A program made the translations under genes and the position numbers. Shown here one piece after another: positions 30,036 through 42,400 of a DNA stretch of 64,000 nucleotides. Location: positions 59,079,125 to 59,143,124 of the forward strand of contig NC_068367.1 in NCBI RefSeq assembly GCF_020536995.1. Direction: 5' to 3'. Below the pieces are notes generated by a model that was given only the letters and a program-made list of their open reading frames with translations, ran no database searches and had not been told where the DNA came from. This DNA comes from Dreissena polymorpha. Lineage: Eukaryota; Mollusca; Bivalvia; Myida; Dreissenidae. Numbering within the stretch: position 1 is the first letter of the stretch; the number at the start of each line of letters is the position of its first letter.

Positions 30036-30770
30036 AGATGCGTTTGTGAAACACAATGTCCCCCTATATGATATTTGACCTTGAAGGATGACCTTGACCT
30101 TGTGAAGGATGACCTTGACCTTTCACCACTCAAAATGTGCAGCTCCATGAGATACACATGCATGCCAAATATCAAGTTGCTATCTTCAATATTGCAAAAG
30201 AATTCATAAAATAAGCGATTTGGGCCATATATATTTGACCTCTGACCTTGAAGGATGACCTTGACCTTTCACCACTCAAAATGTGCAGCTCCATGAGATG
30301 CACGTGCATGCCAAATATCAAGTTGCTATCTTCAATATTGCAAAAGTATTTATAAAATAAGTGATTTGGGCCACTTATATTTGACCTCTGACCTTGAAGG
30401 ATGACCTTGACCTTGACCTTTCACCACTCAAAATGTGCAGCTCCATGAGATACACATGCATGCCAAATATCAAGTTGCTATCTTCAATATTGCAAAAGTA
30501 TTCATAAAATGAGCGATTTTGGCCACATATATTTGACCTCTGACCTTGAAGGATGACCTTGACCTTGACCTTTCACCACTCTAAATGTGCAGCTTCATAA
30601 GATACATATGCATGCCAAATATGAAGTTGCTATCTTCAATATAGCAAAAGTTATTGCAAAATGTTAAAGTTGGCGCAAACAGACCAACAGACCAACGGAC
30701 CAACAGACCAACAGACAGACAGGGCAAAAACAATATGTCCCCCACTACTATAGTGGGGGACATAAAAATG
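30036..30770 (-). repeat. Repeat B1, reverse copy with four tandem internal units
   Basis: TTTGTGAAACACAATGTCCC starts it and TAGTGGGGGACATAAAAA ends it. Between them a ~140-bp unit (GACCTTGAAGGATGACCTTG, CATGCCAAATATCAAGTTGC) is repeated four times, and near the end GACCAACAGACCAACGGACC. Confidence 0.85.
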
Positions 30771-30993
30771 AAGCTTCAAAATGCCTGAAAGTATAAAATT
30801 ATATTTTATATATATTAGTAATCATATACAGATATAGGTGGGTTACAAACTTGTTACTAAAAGCTGGAAAAAGTATTTTATTATCAGTTTGTGTTTCACC
30901 TATTTGGGGTAGGTTAAGCTATTACATTTGCTCAAAATTTGAACTATATTTGTTAAATCATGCTTTGTATAGGTAAATATTAATATCCTTAAA

Positions 30994-31488
30994 AACAAGA
31001 GCTGTGTTTGTGAAACACAATGGCCCCTACTGCGCCGCTTTGAAGCCATATATCTGACCTTTGACCTTGAAGGAGGACCTTGACCTTCACCTTTCACCAC
31101 TCAAAATGTGCAGCTCCACGAGATACACATTCATGCCAAATATCAAGTTGCTTTCTTCAATATTGCAAAAGCTATGACCAAGGTTAAGTTTTTGGACAGA
31201 CAAGAGCTGTGTTTGTGAAACACAATGCCCCCTACTGCGCCATATATTTGAATATATTTGAATATATGAAGCCATATATTTGACCTCTGACCTTGAAGGA
31301 TGACTTTGACCTTTCACCACTCAAAATGCAGCTCCATGAGATACACATGCATGCCAAATATCAAGTTGCTATCTTCAATATTGCAAAAGTTATGACCAAG
31401 GTTAAGTTTTTAGGACAGACACACACAATGACAGACAGACAGGCCAAAAACAATATACCCCCGATCATTCCATCTGGGGGCATAAAAA
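30994..31488 (-). repeat. Two adjacent reverse repeat B1 copies
   Basis: A truncated copy (30994-31200) abuts a fuller one (31201-31488). Both begin ACAAGAGCTGTGTTTGTGAA; the second ends CCATCTGGGGGCATAAAAA. Confidence 0.82.
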
Positions 31489-31963
31489 GACTAGAACAAT
31501 TTCACTGGAATTTCTTTTCTGCAGATAATGTTTCTGGCGTATCATTATTGATTAATTTTCAAATTGTTTGTTTTCTTCCCTAAATAAAAAAATATCATAA
31601 ATATGCAACTCTTTTCAATTCATGATAAATCATGATAAATTATTAAGGACAAACTTGGATACTGAAACTTTTAGACAGGATAAATATTTATTATCAGTAC
31701 TGGTAATCTTGTTTTCTTTTTTGCATTGATCTTTGAGCTAGTATAATGTGTCAATGCAATAATTTTGGCTCAAATATTAAACAGTAATAGTATTATATGA
31801 CATACACTTTCAAAGTGCACTGCTCCACATCCATCTTTTTCCTTGTGCCCCCACGTTTTGGCTCAGCATCAACACTCAGTGTTCCAAAAGCGATCTCTGC
31901 CTCGCGCTGACTTTGAAAAGGCACTTGCACATCTCTGGTTGCTAGTTAAGGAAAGAATGTAAC

Positions 31964-32175
31964 CCTTTACCACTTAGATACCGGTACTTATTTTGACACA
32001 TTTGTAGTCCTATAGAAAGTTACATTAAATTAAAAACCTTTCTTACTATATTCAAGTTTTAAAGGCTTTATTTCCAACCCTTAGATACTGATGAGCAGCA
32101 AACAGCATAAGACCTGAACAGACTGCGAGTTACTCACAGGCTGTTCTGGTTTTGTACATACCTATTTCACTTTGC
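31964..32175. mobile_element. piggyBac-like MITE (AACCCTTT family), degraded
   Basis: AACCCTTTACCACTTAGATA, AACCCTTAGATACTGATGAG and GACCTGAACAGACTGCGAG match the copies at 46296, 49455 and 60429. TTAA ends are not intact here. Confidence 0.6.
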
Positions 32176-32423
32176 TTAGCTGTATTCAAGGGCAGTATTG
32201 TTTTTGTCCATTTGCTTTGAGGGGCCTCTTCTCAAGTTAAGTGCTTATTTTAAAAATGCATGTAAGCCTTGGGTGTATTGTTCATTTCAAACTAAGCAAA
32301 ATGTTAAATGATCAAATTGTTTTTTTTGTTGTTGTTTTCTCAAAGAAAATCCATTCTACCAATTTAGTTTTAATCAACAGTGGTCTAGGATTATTTAATC
32401 CATCTTGCAAATAAGAGCCCAAA

Positions 32424-32605
32424 TGAGGTCGCAGTGGTGTAGTGGATATGATGTCAAATCAACAATCAATAGTTCTAGGGTTCAATCCACACACTGGGAG
32501 CTTTCTCAAAATTTCATTAATTAAAACCAATTACTGATTCTTCCCAGGAAACTGACTTGAGTGTCTTAATAAGCCTAGTGCTCTATGCACAAACGAGCTT
32601 AAATA
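32424..32605 (+). repeat. tRNA-derived SINE with A and B boxes
   Basis: AGTGGTGTAGTGGATATG (A box) and CTAGGGTTCAATCCACACA (B box) are correctly spaced, followed by CCCAGGAAACTGACTTGAG and an A-rich end AAATAAATA. The clearest of three related copies. Confidence 0.75.
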
Positions 32606-32874
32606 AATAGATTTTCACTCTATTAACTTAATATGGATCAATATACAAGGTATTAAACTTTAAAAAAAATTAAGTTGCTCATTGAATTATGTTTATATAT
32701 TTGGTAGTAATGTAAAGGAAATAGCCAAGACTATCTGTTGAACAACAATTTACAATATTTGATACGTTGAAATTAATGAGTTTAAAGTTCAATCAGTTAA
32801 GAACTGTGTTGCTATTTTTTAATAAAAAATATTTAACAACTAACAAAGCAGTACTACTTGTACACTAATCTATG

Positions 32875-33365
32875 CATAATGCAAGGCTATATAGTACACT
32901 AGAGACCTGAAAGTCAATAGGGGTCATCTGCGAGCCATGATCAATGCACCTATGAAGTTTCATGATCCTAGGCGTAAGCTTTCTTAAGTTATCATCCGGA
33001 ACCAATTTTCTAAGTTGAGTCACCTTGACCTTGACCTTTGACCTAGTGACCTGAAAATCAATAGGGGTCATCTGCGAGTCATGATCAATGTACCTATGAA
33101 GTTTCATGATCCTAGGCATAAGCGTTCTTGAATTATCATCCGGAAACCATTTTACTATTTCGGGTCACCGTGACCTTGACCTAGTGACCTCAAAATCAAT
33201 AGCGGTCATCTGCGAGTCATGATCTATGTACCTATGAAGTTTCATGATCCTAGGCCTAAGTGTTCTTGAGTTATCATCCATAAACAAGCTGGTGGACGGA
33301 CGGACCGACCTACCGACATGTGCAAAACAATATACCCCCTCTTCTTTGAAGGGGGGCATAAAAAA
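32875..33365 (-). repeat. Repeat B2, reverse copy
   Basis: Three units of GGGGTCATCTGCGAGTCATG, CTATGAAGTTTCATGATCCT and TTATCATCCGGAA, ending CCCTCTTCTTTGAAGGGGGG and CATAAAAA. Same family as 53527-54440. A reverse DR1 motif TGACCTTTGACCT is at 33030. Confidence 0.85.
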
Positions 33366-34464
33366 CAGCAGTTTATGATATTTAAAGGCGACAATGACTG
33401 TCTGAATTGTGGCCAATATCATTGAAAAAATAATGGTAACATATTTTTTTGAGCCAACAGGAACACTGTGTTCCATGTTTAGAATGCACATTAATATATT
33501 GGTAAGTCAGCTCTGTGTATAAACAATTAATTACTTTTATTGGCATTGTATTATTAAAAAATACCATGGTAAATGACATAATATTGTTACAACAACATTT
33601 GCGTATGGAGTCAACAAGAAACACATTTTATGGTAATAAAAGTGACAATCCCATACAGCTGATATACCCGCAATTTAACTGTGATTACTTAAATCGGAAT
33701 TACCTGGGATAGTTCAGTGTCTAATGATCTACATTGTACTGCTACAGTCGACTGAATATTATCTGAAAATGATGAAGCTGGTGAGAACAACTAATTCTTG
33801 ATTTCTGCTACCTTGTACATAAGAAAAGCAGCAGAAATTTGACATTAGACGGGTGAAATATTCCTTGTCTGTGGATTTCTTTCACAGCCATTTCACAACC
33901 ACAGCCAAGTGACATACCGGTTAGATAGTATGTTGTGCTGAACCACGCTTTGCTTTGTTCAATTTTCAAACTTATCAATACAGTGCTAGCCATTCCTATC
34001 GTAATTTGTATGTTTTCTATCAATAAGATCTAATATTAGTCCATCCTTTTGTTGCATATCAAATAATTTGAGTACCGGGGTATATCTCGACGCTAATTAT
34101 AAGTTGATTGCATCTGTTGAAAATTATTGATTGATATAACTTGTTCAATCACTAAGATGGTATCACCAAGGGAAATTTATATAGCTATTTTGACCCATGT
34201 TCATACTTAACGTGCACTGCACTACCTGCATGTTAAACAATAACAAATCCCAGCTTTTCAATATATTTCTTTTTAATTTAAGCAGTGAAAAGAAGCTCAT
34301 AATCATGTCAAAACTTCATAAACCATATCACATTTAAGGTGTGATCATCTTTCAAAACTGCACCAATCATAAATGCTGTGTACTTCCGATTATGAGGATA
34401 TTAACCCTGAAGCACATTAGTAAAGTGTAGGGGTGTGTAAAGTTTGCCACTCCCTTCAGCCATT
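33366..34464. other. Intergenic sequence, nothing recognised
   Basis: AT-rich, with no supportable feature. Confidence 0.4.
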
Positions 34465-34790
34465 TTTTCCTTCTTTATAAAGTACCTGGAAACAGCACTT
34501 TCCCAATGGGGGGAAAAACTTCTCAATTGCTGTCCAAAACAATCCATATTTAAGGCCCTCCCCCCCCACAATTGTTTGTTTGTATGTAAAAAAATGCATC
34601 ATTTACTTAATTTCCCAATGCAGCTCTATGGCTTGAACCATAGTAAATACAATGTATAATATTGACAACACTTTTTTTTATCAATTTCAAAGTTTTCGTA
34701 AGCAACAAATCAAAAACACCAATTTTCCAATCTTAAGAATTTACAACACAAATTTCCCCCATTTTCAGGTTTTTTAGCGGTAATTATACC
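34465..34790 (-). mobile_element. Relic of the TTGGGAAA hAT-like family
   Basis: CTTTATAAAGTACCTGGAAA and CACTTTCCCAATGGGGGG are the reverse of the right end of 27551-28379. Left end decayed. Confidence 0.45.
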
Positions 34791-34794
34791 CACA

Positions 34795-35447
34795 TTACCA
34801 TTGGTTATTGGGGCTAGATAGGAGTCACTTTTTCACTCAGTCAGTCTGTCTGTCACGAAAATTTCATCCGATCTTCACCAAACTTGGTAAGATGTTGTAT
34901 CTAGATGATGTCTAGGTCAAGTTTGAATATGGGTCATGCCAGGTCAAAAACTAGGTCACAGGGTAACTTAGTGCGTTTTAAACAGAAAGTTTTTCCGGAC
35001 CAAAAATTTGTCATTTATTGTGAGACTTTAAAATCATTTGGCACATTTGTTCACCATCATTGGACAGTAGTGTGTCATGGGAAAGAATTATGTCGATATC
35101 TCCAAGGTCAAGGTCACACTTGGAGTTAAAAAATGGCCATAAATGAGCTTGTCAGGGCCATAACTATGTCATTCATTGCAGGGACCTATACAAACAAATT
35201 TGTTTGTATAGGTCCCTGTTCATTGTGAGCTTTTAAAATGACTCTGTATGTTTATTTTGTTCACAGTCATTGGACAGCATGTCATGCGAAAGAATTCATG
35301 AGTTCAGAGGTCAAAATGGCCATAATAATTCTTACAAATCGCCATAAATTAGCTTCTCTTGTTTTGTGAAGACAGCATGCAAAATAGTCTGTGTCAATGC
35401 AGCATGTGGGGGTATATGTCACGTCTGTGAAAAACTCTAGTTTTTCC
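34795..35447 (+). repeat. Repeat C, forward copy
   Basis: ATCCGATCTTCACCAAACTT, AATATGGGTCATGCCAGGTC and GTCACGTCTGTGAAAAACTC identify it. A perfect short palindrome ACAAACAAATTTGTTTGT is at about 35190. Confidence 0.75.
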
Positions 35448-36426
35448 TAATTGGGAAAAAAAATGGCTACATAATTACCATTACAAATAAACATTATTGA
35501 TTCAGCAGGACACAAACCTCATTATAAAATGCGGTCCTTTATTTATGGCAAGGAACCAAGTGTGAAACAATGAGGCAAAAAAAGTAATGTTATGGGCAGC
35601 TTTTTTGAAAACATATTTTAAATGAATTTAAGTTCATACAATACCAGAATGGATAATAATAGACAACTAACTTATAAATAATTCTGTCAATAACACTCCC
35701 ATAGCAGACTGATATAATCATAAATATTTTTTTATCTTTAGAGTGTGATAAATTTGTTTGGTTCTATGACAATTTTTTTGAAAATTCTATTGAATAGTGT
35801 TGTTTTTTTATTTATGTCAATCTGCAAATAAAGTGGAGCCAGCAGTTTTAAACGTAAATTAATTAAAGCGAAATTATCTTGTATATGTGCACAAGTATGC
35901 TATAAATTGTCAAATTAACATCACATTCATTCATAATACTTATGAACAATACAATGTGTTTCAAAATTCTTAAAATACGACTTATACAAAAAGGATACAA
36001 TGACAACTGTTTGGCCATATTTATCGCTGATAATGTAACATATATTGAAAGGGAAAACTATATGAAAATATCAAATAAGTGTACTTTCGGGCATAAAATA
36101 AGCAACTTCACTACTGTTTACATTTTACAGGAAATGCTGCTTGCCGGTTGAGTGCGCATGCGCACGACTCACCGTGATCACTTCCGCCATATCGTGTCAA
36201 CAAAATATTTTTAGTGCATGTTATAAAATTGGGGATTCCTATCTTAGTCAGAGATGACCTAATATTTAGATGTGCTCTTTTGTTATATTTTACAACATAT
36301 CATGTGTCAATACTGAAAACTACTTCAGTTTCTTAGTACTTGACGATAAAGTGAACTAATTTTATGTGACAGTCCAGTGGAACAAAAGACATTTAATTTG
36401 AACCCTGAACTGAAGTAGGCCTAAAG
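35448..36426 (+). other. Upstream region of ARL5
   Basis: AT-rich, then a short GC-richer patch (GAGTGCGCATGCGCACGACT and CACTTCCGCCATATCG, about 36150-36196) some 230 bp before the ATG. The palindromic TGCGCATGCGCA is an NRF1-type site and CTTCCGCC is ETS/YY1-like, plausible for a TATA-less housekeeping promoter. This is inference only. Confidence 0.45.
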
Positions 36427-36472
36427 ATGGGGTTGCTGTTTTCACGTTTATGGAGTTTATTCACCAATGAAG
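36427..36472 (+). CDS. ARL5: ARL5 exon 1: myristoylated amphipathic N-terminus
   Basis: It encodes [15 protein letters not shown] plus one base, with donor GTAAGC. Gly2 and the alternating hydrophobic helix match the Arf/Arl membrane anchor. A at -3 of the ATG supports the start. Confidence 0.92.
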
Positions 36473-39400
36473 GTAAGCTGTTTTTTGTAATGGTTTTATT
36501 GTATAAACAGCTTTTCTGTTAATACATTTAATGTAAATTAATATTGGCAACAATAATTGTTTTAACGAAATAAATCATGTGGCAATCGTTTCCCGCACCA
36601 AGGCGTTTCCTCCCTAGACCTTTCACTCCCATTTTTGGGGTGGACAAAGAACGTCTACATAATATGAAAAATCACTATGTATATTAGAAGTAGTTATTTG
36701 TAATAATGGATATGTGAAAAAAACCACTATCGATTAGTATTAAAAGTGAGTGTTTTAGAAACCTTCAATTGGGAAATTTTTTCAACGGAAATTGTTTTTG
36801 ATGCGACGAAATTTAAAATGATTCGTTTTTGATGCAACCTTTTTCTGCCATTTTCTGCTAGAAGGAAAACCATGGCTGTGTTATAATGTCAAGTCAACTG
36901 TTACACTGTTAATCTGATTATATCATTTGAGTACTAGTACTACTACTTACAGTACAGGCACCGTGTACTTAAAACAAAAACAGGGGGGGTTAACACCTGT
37001 CTAAGAGAGTCATTCACGCGTTTTAAATGTAAATGTACAAAAGAAAATCATATACTACATGTAGATATTAAACGTATGTGCACATGTATGCGTACTTAAA
37101 AATGGACAGTACGTAAAGTCGAAAACTTAAATAAAGCGGTTATGAGATCAATAGTATTAACTCTTATGGTGTAAATCAATGCAATCGCCCTTTTTAACAA
37201 CAAATATTGAGTTTCAAAGAAATCAAGAGAGTATTAAATCATTTATTTACTTGTGTCCGAATTAAGTACTGTCCGAATTTACGTATTGCATCAGTATGTT
37301 ACGACACTTGTGTGCAGTCAGTATATAATACAATAATTGTTTCAATAATGAATACAGCATAACGGTAACGTTGCGGTATTATATTTTATTGAGAGATACT
37401 GTCAATACCAAATGATTCGCGAGATATCCCGGTACTTTCGTTGAAATTCACAAGGAAACTTTTCATGGAAATTAAATGATCTCAATGTTTAACCCGCTAT
37501 GAAATTTTTATTTACAAATGAATACACCCACGCCAGTTTTTGCGCGCTTTTTCTGGACAAAGAAATTCTTAAATAGCTGTACATGACGCGTGCAAACCGT
37601 GTCAGATGATGTACGCATGTTGCAATACAACTGTCCTGATTGGGCGCTTATTTCATCAAATCTTTAAATAGAATCACATGCCGAAATTCGTTTGATACTT
37701 TCAAAAATTGCAAACGCTGGTGTTTATGACTCTTATCCTGTATATTACCCACCCATAATTTGATTTTAAACATGGAAATCGGGCATATATGGGATTATCG
37801 AGTAATGGATAAAGATGGGAGAAGTTGCATGTATGCAATTGAGACAGTTGACACGTATGTATCGGGGAATCCAAGGACTCGGGATAATACAATTACTACA
37901 ATCAGTTATGAGTTCTCCATGGCTTCAAACTGTTCATTGAATAATCAAACACTCAATTAACACTCCTCCATGGCAGGTGCGGTATCCTACAGCTAGGTGC
38001 GAACGCGGTTTTCTTTTATATGCGGCGTTTAAAAAGACAGAAAACACTGTCATGGGCATGGGTGTGAAATACATTATTAATTATCACTTTTAAATTAAAG
38101 GGATCAATTCATTATGTTCTTGTTCAATTATTTTATTTAAAGCGAACACAATGAACACCGTGGTAGATATTATGGGTCCGCGTTGTTCGCCTTATCGCTA
38201 ACGGCCCCCGCGACATTTGATCTGAACACCCATCGCGGTGTTTAATTGGTAAGCGAACACAGTGAAATGAACACCGCGGGGAGTGGCGTTTGTTTAAGTA
38301 CACGGTGCCTGTACTGTTCATGCATGTACAGTGCTCCAGCAAGGCCTAAATTGAAGGGCGCCCCGCCCTGCCCTCCCGAAACTGCCCTACCCTCCTTAGG
38401 GCCCCCCCACTGCCTTATATTTTTTTTAGGATATAATAATAAATAAATCTCTTGTTAAGATCTTTTATTACATTGTATTAAATGTATCCCTAATTGTAGA
38501 CATTATATTTGAATGGTTTAATAATAATGGGAATCATATATTCTAACAATTATTAATAACATATAAATTAATATGCAACAGGAAGCATTCCAGAAACGCC
38601 AGCACGCTCCAAAGTGCCCTTTTGACAAAATACTGGGCAACGAAATTGCCCTTTTCACAAAAAAGCCCCCGTGCCCTTTTCAAATCCCAGCTGGAGCACT
38701 GCATGTACATGTACTGAAATGTGACACACATCACAAAATGAAAAATGAATATACAGTCAAACCTGAATTCAGCGGTCATTCAAGGGAAATGATCTAAGTG
38801 ACCGTTGTCAACAGGTGACCGTTGAATTCGGATCACAATTTTAAGATGGTTTGTCAGTTGTTAGTATTGCTACGTCGTTATCTCACCCAGTCGTTTGCAT
38901 ACAGTGTTAAACAAAGGCTCATTGCCGTTAACTTAGCATAATAAGAATTAACTTACGTGTGTATATTGACTTATACAGAATAATATCTTATATATTAATT
39001 TAGTTTTATATTGTTTAATTAAAGCAATGTTGTTTTCAACCCTCGAGTAAATAATTCACTCATGCATTTCGCTCATTTAGTAAATAAAGCTTGTCACGTG
39101 CTGTTGACGTCACGTCCGTACAAGTCTAAAAAGCGGATTCGCTGTCATAAACCGATAGTACGGTGTAATTGTACCGTTCTAAAAAGACGCAAAAAGTTTT
39201 TAAAATTTATTCGTACGCAAACATCACACAAAAGCATTTTTATTCAACAACCTCATATAAAACACAAACATTCACTCATTCTTCATCCAAAAAAACATAG
39301 CACATAATGCACAAAAAAGAAGATGACTTATCACGCAAAAAACTTAAAAACACACACAACCATTATCACTCGCAACAAACAAGACAATTCACTCCATTCA

Positions 39401-42400
39401 TTCTTTATCCAAAAAAACAAAGCACATCATGCACCAAAAAGAAGATAACTTATCACGCAAACAAACTTAAAAACACACACAACCATTATCGCTCGCAACA
39501 AACAAAACAATTCACTTGGAATTTCATAATGGAGTCATGAAAATTTAAAAAAACGTTTTCAATTTCAGCTTGTTTTACATGAACAAATAGTCTTTCATAA
39601 ATGCCTAAAGCTTGTTATAAATGTTGCAAATCATTCCATGTTTTGCCATTAAAGCTGATCACTAATCCTCTTATCGCCTTCTTATCAAAACACTCGCCAG
39701 CTTAATGTTGTTTTTAACACTTAATCAGCGATACGGATCAATTGACTTTGTCAGGCGCTAATGCGTTATGCATGCAGACGATAATTGCTATTAATACACG
39801 TTGTTATTGTTAATGTCACCTGTTTAAAGTGATATTATGGGCATCTAACAGTTTATAAAAATGCATTTGAATATCAACCGTCTTTTCGTTAACCAACTGC
39901 ATGTACGATGTGAACCTAAATTTAGATGTAGTGCAGATTCGTTCATACGACACAAAGACACAATTTTGTTTTACGGATCATTTCGGCTTAGAGGAGTGGG
40001 TTAGTCATGTAAAATACCGAATATAAAATATATTTTTAATAAACAACTGGTAGCAAAATGAGTTGCATATTTGCTTTTGAAGATACCTCCACAATTATCC
40101 CCGGAAAAGAAACCTTCTCAACACCTTATTGTTTGTTTACTCGCAGCGGGCCGCTTTTATAATATCAAAGACAATTACTGCTATCAGACGCTTTGACCGC
40201 AAAATAGACGGACACGTGATGTGCTGTGTTTTTAATTTTTGCGACTCAAGACGACTCGAGACGAATGACGCGTGACCGTTGATTTCAGGTCAAACATGAA
40301 TTTCGGAGTGGAATGTAGTGGCCGTTGGCCGTTATGGACAGGTGGCCGTTGAATTCAAGTGTAATATAGAGTGTTTTTCATCGGGGGGATTCCAGTCTGA
40401 CCGTTGTCTGCAGGTGACCGGTAAATTCAGGTGGCCGTTAGGTCAGTTTCGACTGTATCTGATTTGTCATGGCAAAAAATCCCAGTCTTTGACATTGAAA
40501 TGAGGTTTGACTAAATGGAGAATAGACAATCAGATGAAAATAATTATGTACATGTCAGCATTACTTTACTATTGAAAAGTTCAAAATAATTTTATTCAAT
40601 TGTATTTACTGTGAGAAAAATATGGTAATATTATGCTAATTTGATTATATTTGTATATTTGTATTTTATAATATATTATATATTTTTTGATTATACATAA
40701 ATATAAACAACGGTTAATTGCAAATAATTTGTTTTATTAGATTATGAGGTCAGAGTACTAATTATGTTGTCTCAAAAATACTGCACCTTGTACCCTCAGG
40801 GAGGTAGTAATGTCAAGTTGAGTCATTTTGTTAGGTCTTAAGTACACTGGCCCATAATAGGCATATGTGTTGACACATTTCTTCAATTAGATGTCATAAT
40901 TGATAAGTCATTGAAGTGCATTTTTGGCATATTTTACCTTTGCACACTTAGGTATATTTGACTAATTTACATGTTGCTAGTTTGCACCTGTTCAAGAAAA
41001 TCAACAGGTTGTATTTAACATAATCAGAGTTAAATGTTCTGTTTTTGAGGGCAATCCATAATTGCCATTGTTAATAAATTTCCTGTCATTATCTTAACTA
41101 AATACGCAACAAATCTAACAAACAATTTTGCAATAATCAGCACTTACCCATGCTGACTTTATTCCCCATCCCAGCTTTACATACATGTAACTACAATTTT
41201 TCTGTCATATTTCAATTTATATATTCATTTTTTTTTTTAACTAAGAGTATATTTGTAGCAATAAAAATTATCGTCATTGGCCAACGTTGTAGCCATTAGC
41301 ACATGGTAATATCATAAAATGGTATGGTACTTGTAGACTTATAAAATGGTTTTAATATTTATTTTTATGTTTCCTTATTATATTTCAGAGCACAAGGTGA
41401 TCATAGTTGGGCTTGACAATGCAGGGAAAACTACTATACTCTACCAGTTGTAAGTATCAGTTATGAAACAAGAACTTAAAAACCCTTCAAAAGCTATACA
41501 AAAAGTACTCATTCCAACAGCGTTTTTTTTTTGTCCTATTGGGAAAAGTACCCGTACAGGTCCAATTGGGAAAATTGAGTCGTGAAAACCTAAAAATTTG
41601 AAAAAATTGAGTCATAAAAACCTTGAAATAGGGAAAAATGCGTCATGAAATCTTCAAATTGGGAAATAAGTGTATTTGATTTTTTGCAAATTCAGGGGTC
41701 TAGCTACAGTACACTCCACGCGTTTTCCCCAAAAAACGCGCTCCCTCCGCGTTTTTTTTCTGCTAGAGAGTGTTCACGCAGCGTTGAGAGAGCGAGGTGA
41801 ACTCGATAAAACGCTCGGCGTTACGCCGCATTCGCTAATTCCTGCGGCGTGTATTACTTTAGCCTAGTCAGTAAATGCAGACAATTTCCGTTCTTAGCAG
41901 TGACCGCCGCGCAACGCCGCGTTAGCAGTGTGCTACTGGGCATGCCAAAAAATAAAAACATTGCTATAATAAATTGTGTAAATACTGTAGTACATGTATA
42001 AAAAAGATCATTGTATAGAAAATTAATACGTATAAAAATTATGTTTTTTAATTCACAGGTACATCTACAATATGAATGAATATAAGACATTTGACAAATT
42101 AATATTTAAATCATAACACATATAAGACAAGAATAAATGTTCCGTAAAATTTCCAAATAAAAATAATAATTAGTAATCCGAAACACACTACGATTTTTAA
42201 TGTTAACACGACGTTTACAAATGCTTCCAATATACAGTCATCATGTATATTTCCAGACAAAAGCGCGCGAAAATTATGCTGCAATGTACAAGGTAAATGT
42301 ACTGTAAACTGATTAAAGAAGACATCTGGGCGGAACTGGATTTTAAGTGTTTGACGTTATGAAAACACGCAAAGCTTGTCTACTGACCTATTGTGTAGAC

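Noticed and set aside
32424-32500. Functional tRNA gene
   Set aside because: A and B boxes are present but no cloverleaf acceptor stem; the downstream part is shared with other copies, so it is a SINE.
39062-39540. Two basic open frames inside the Tigger-like element
   Set aside because: They overlap a ~120-bp tandem duplication and contain no pogo/Tigger transposase motif.
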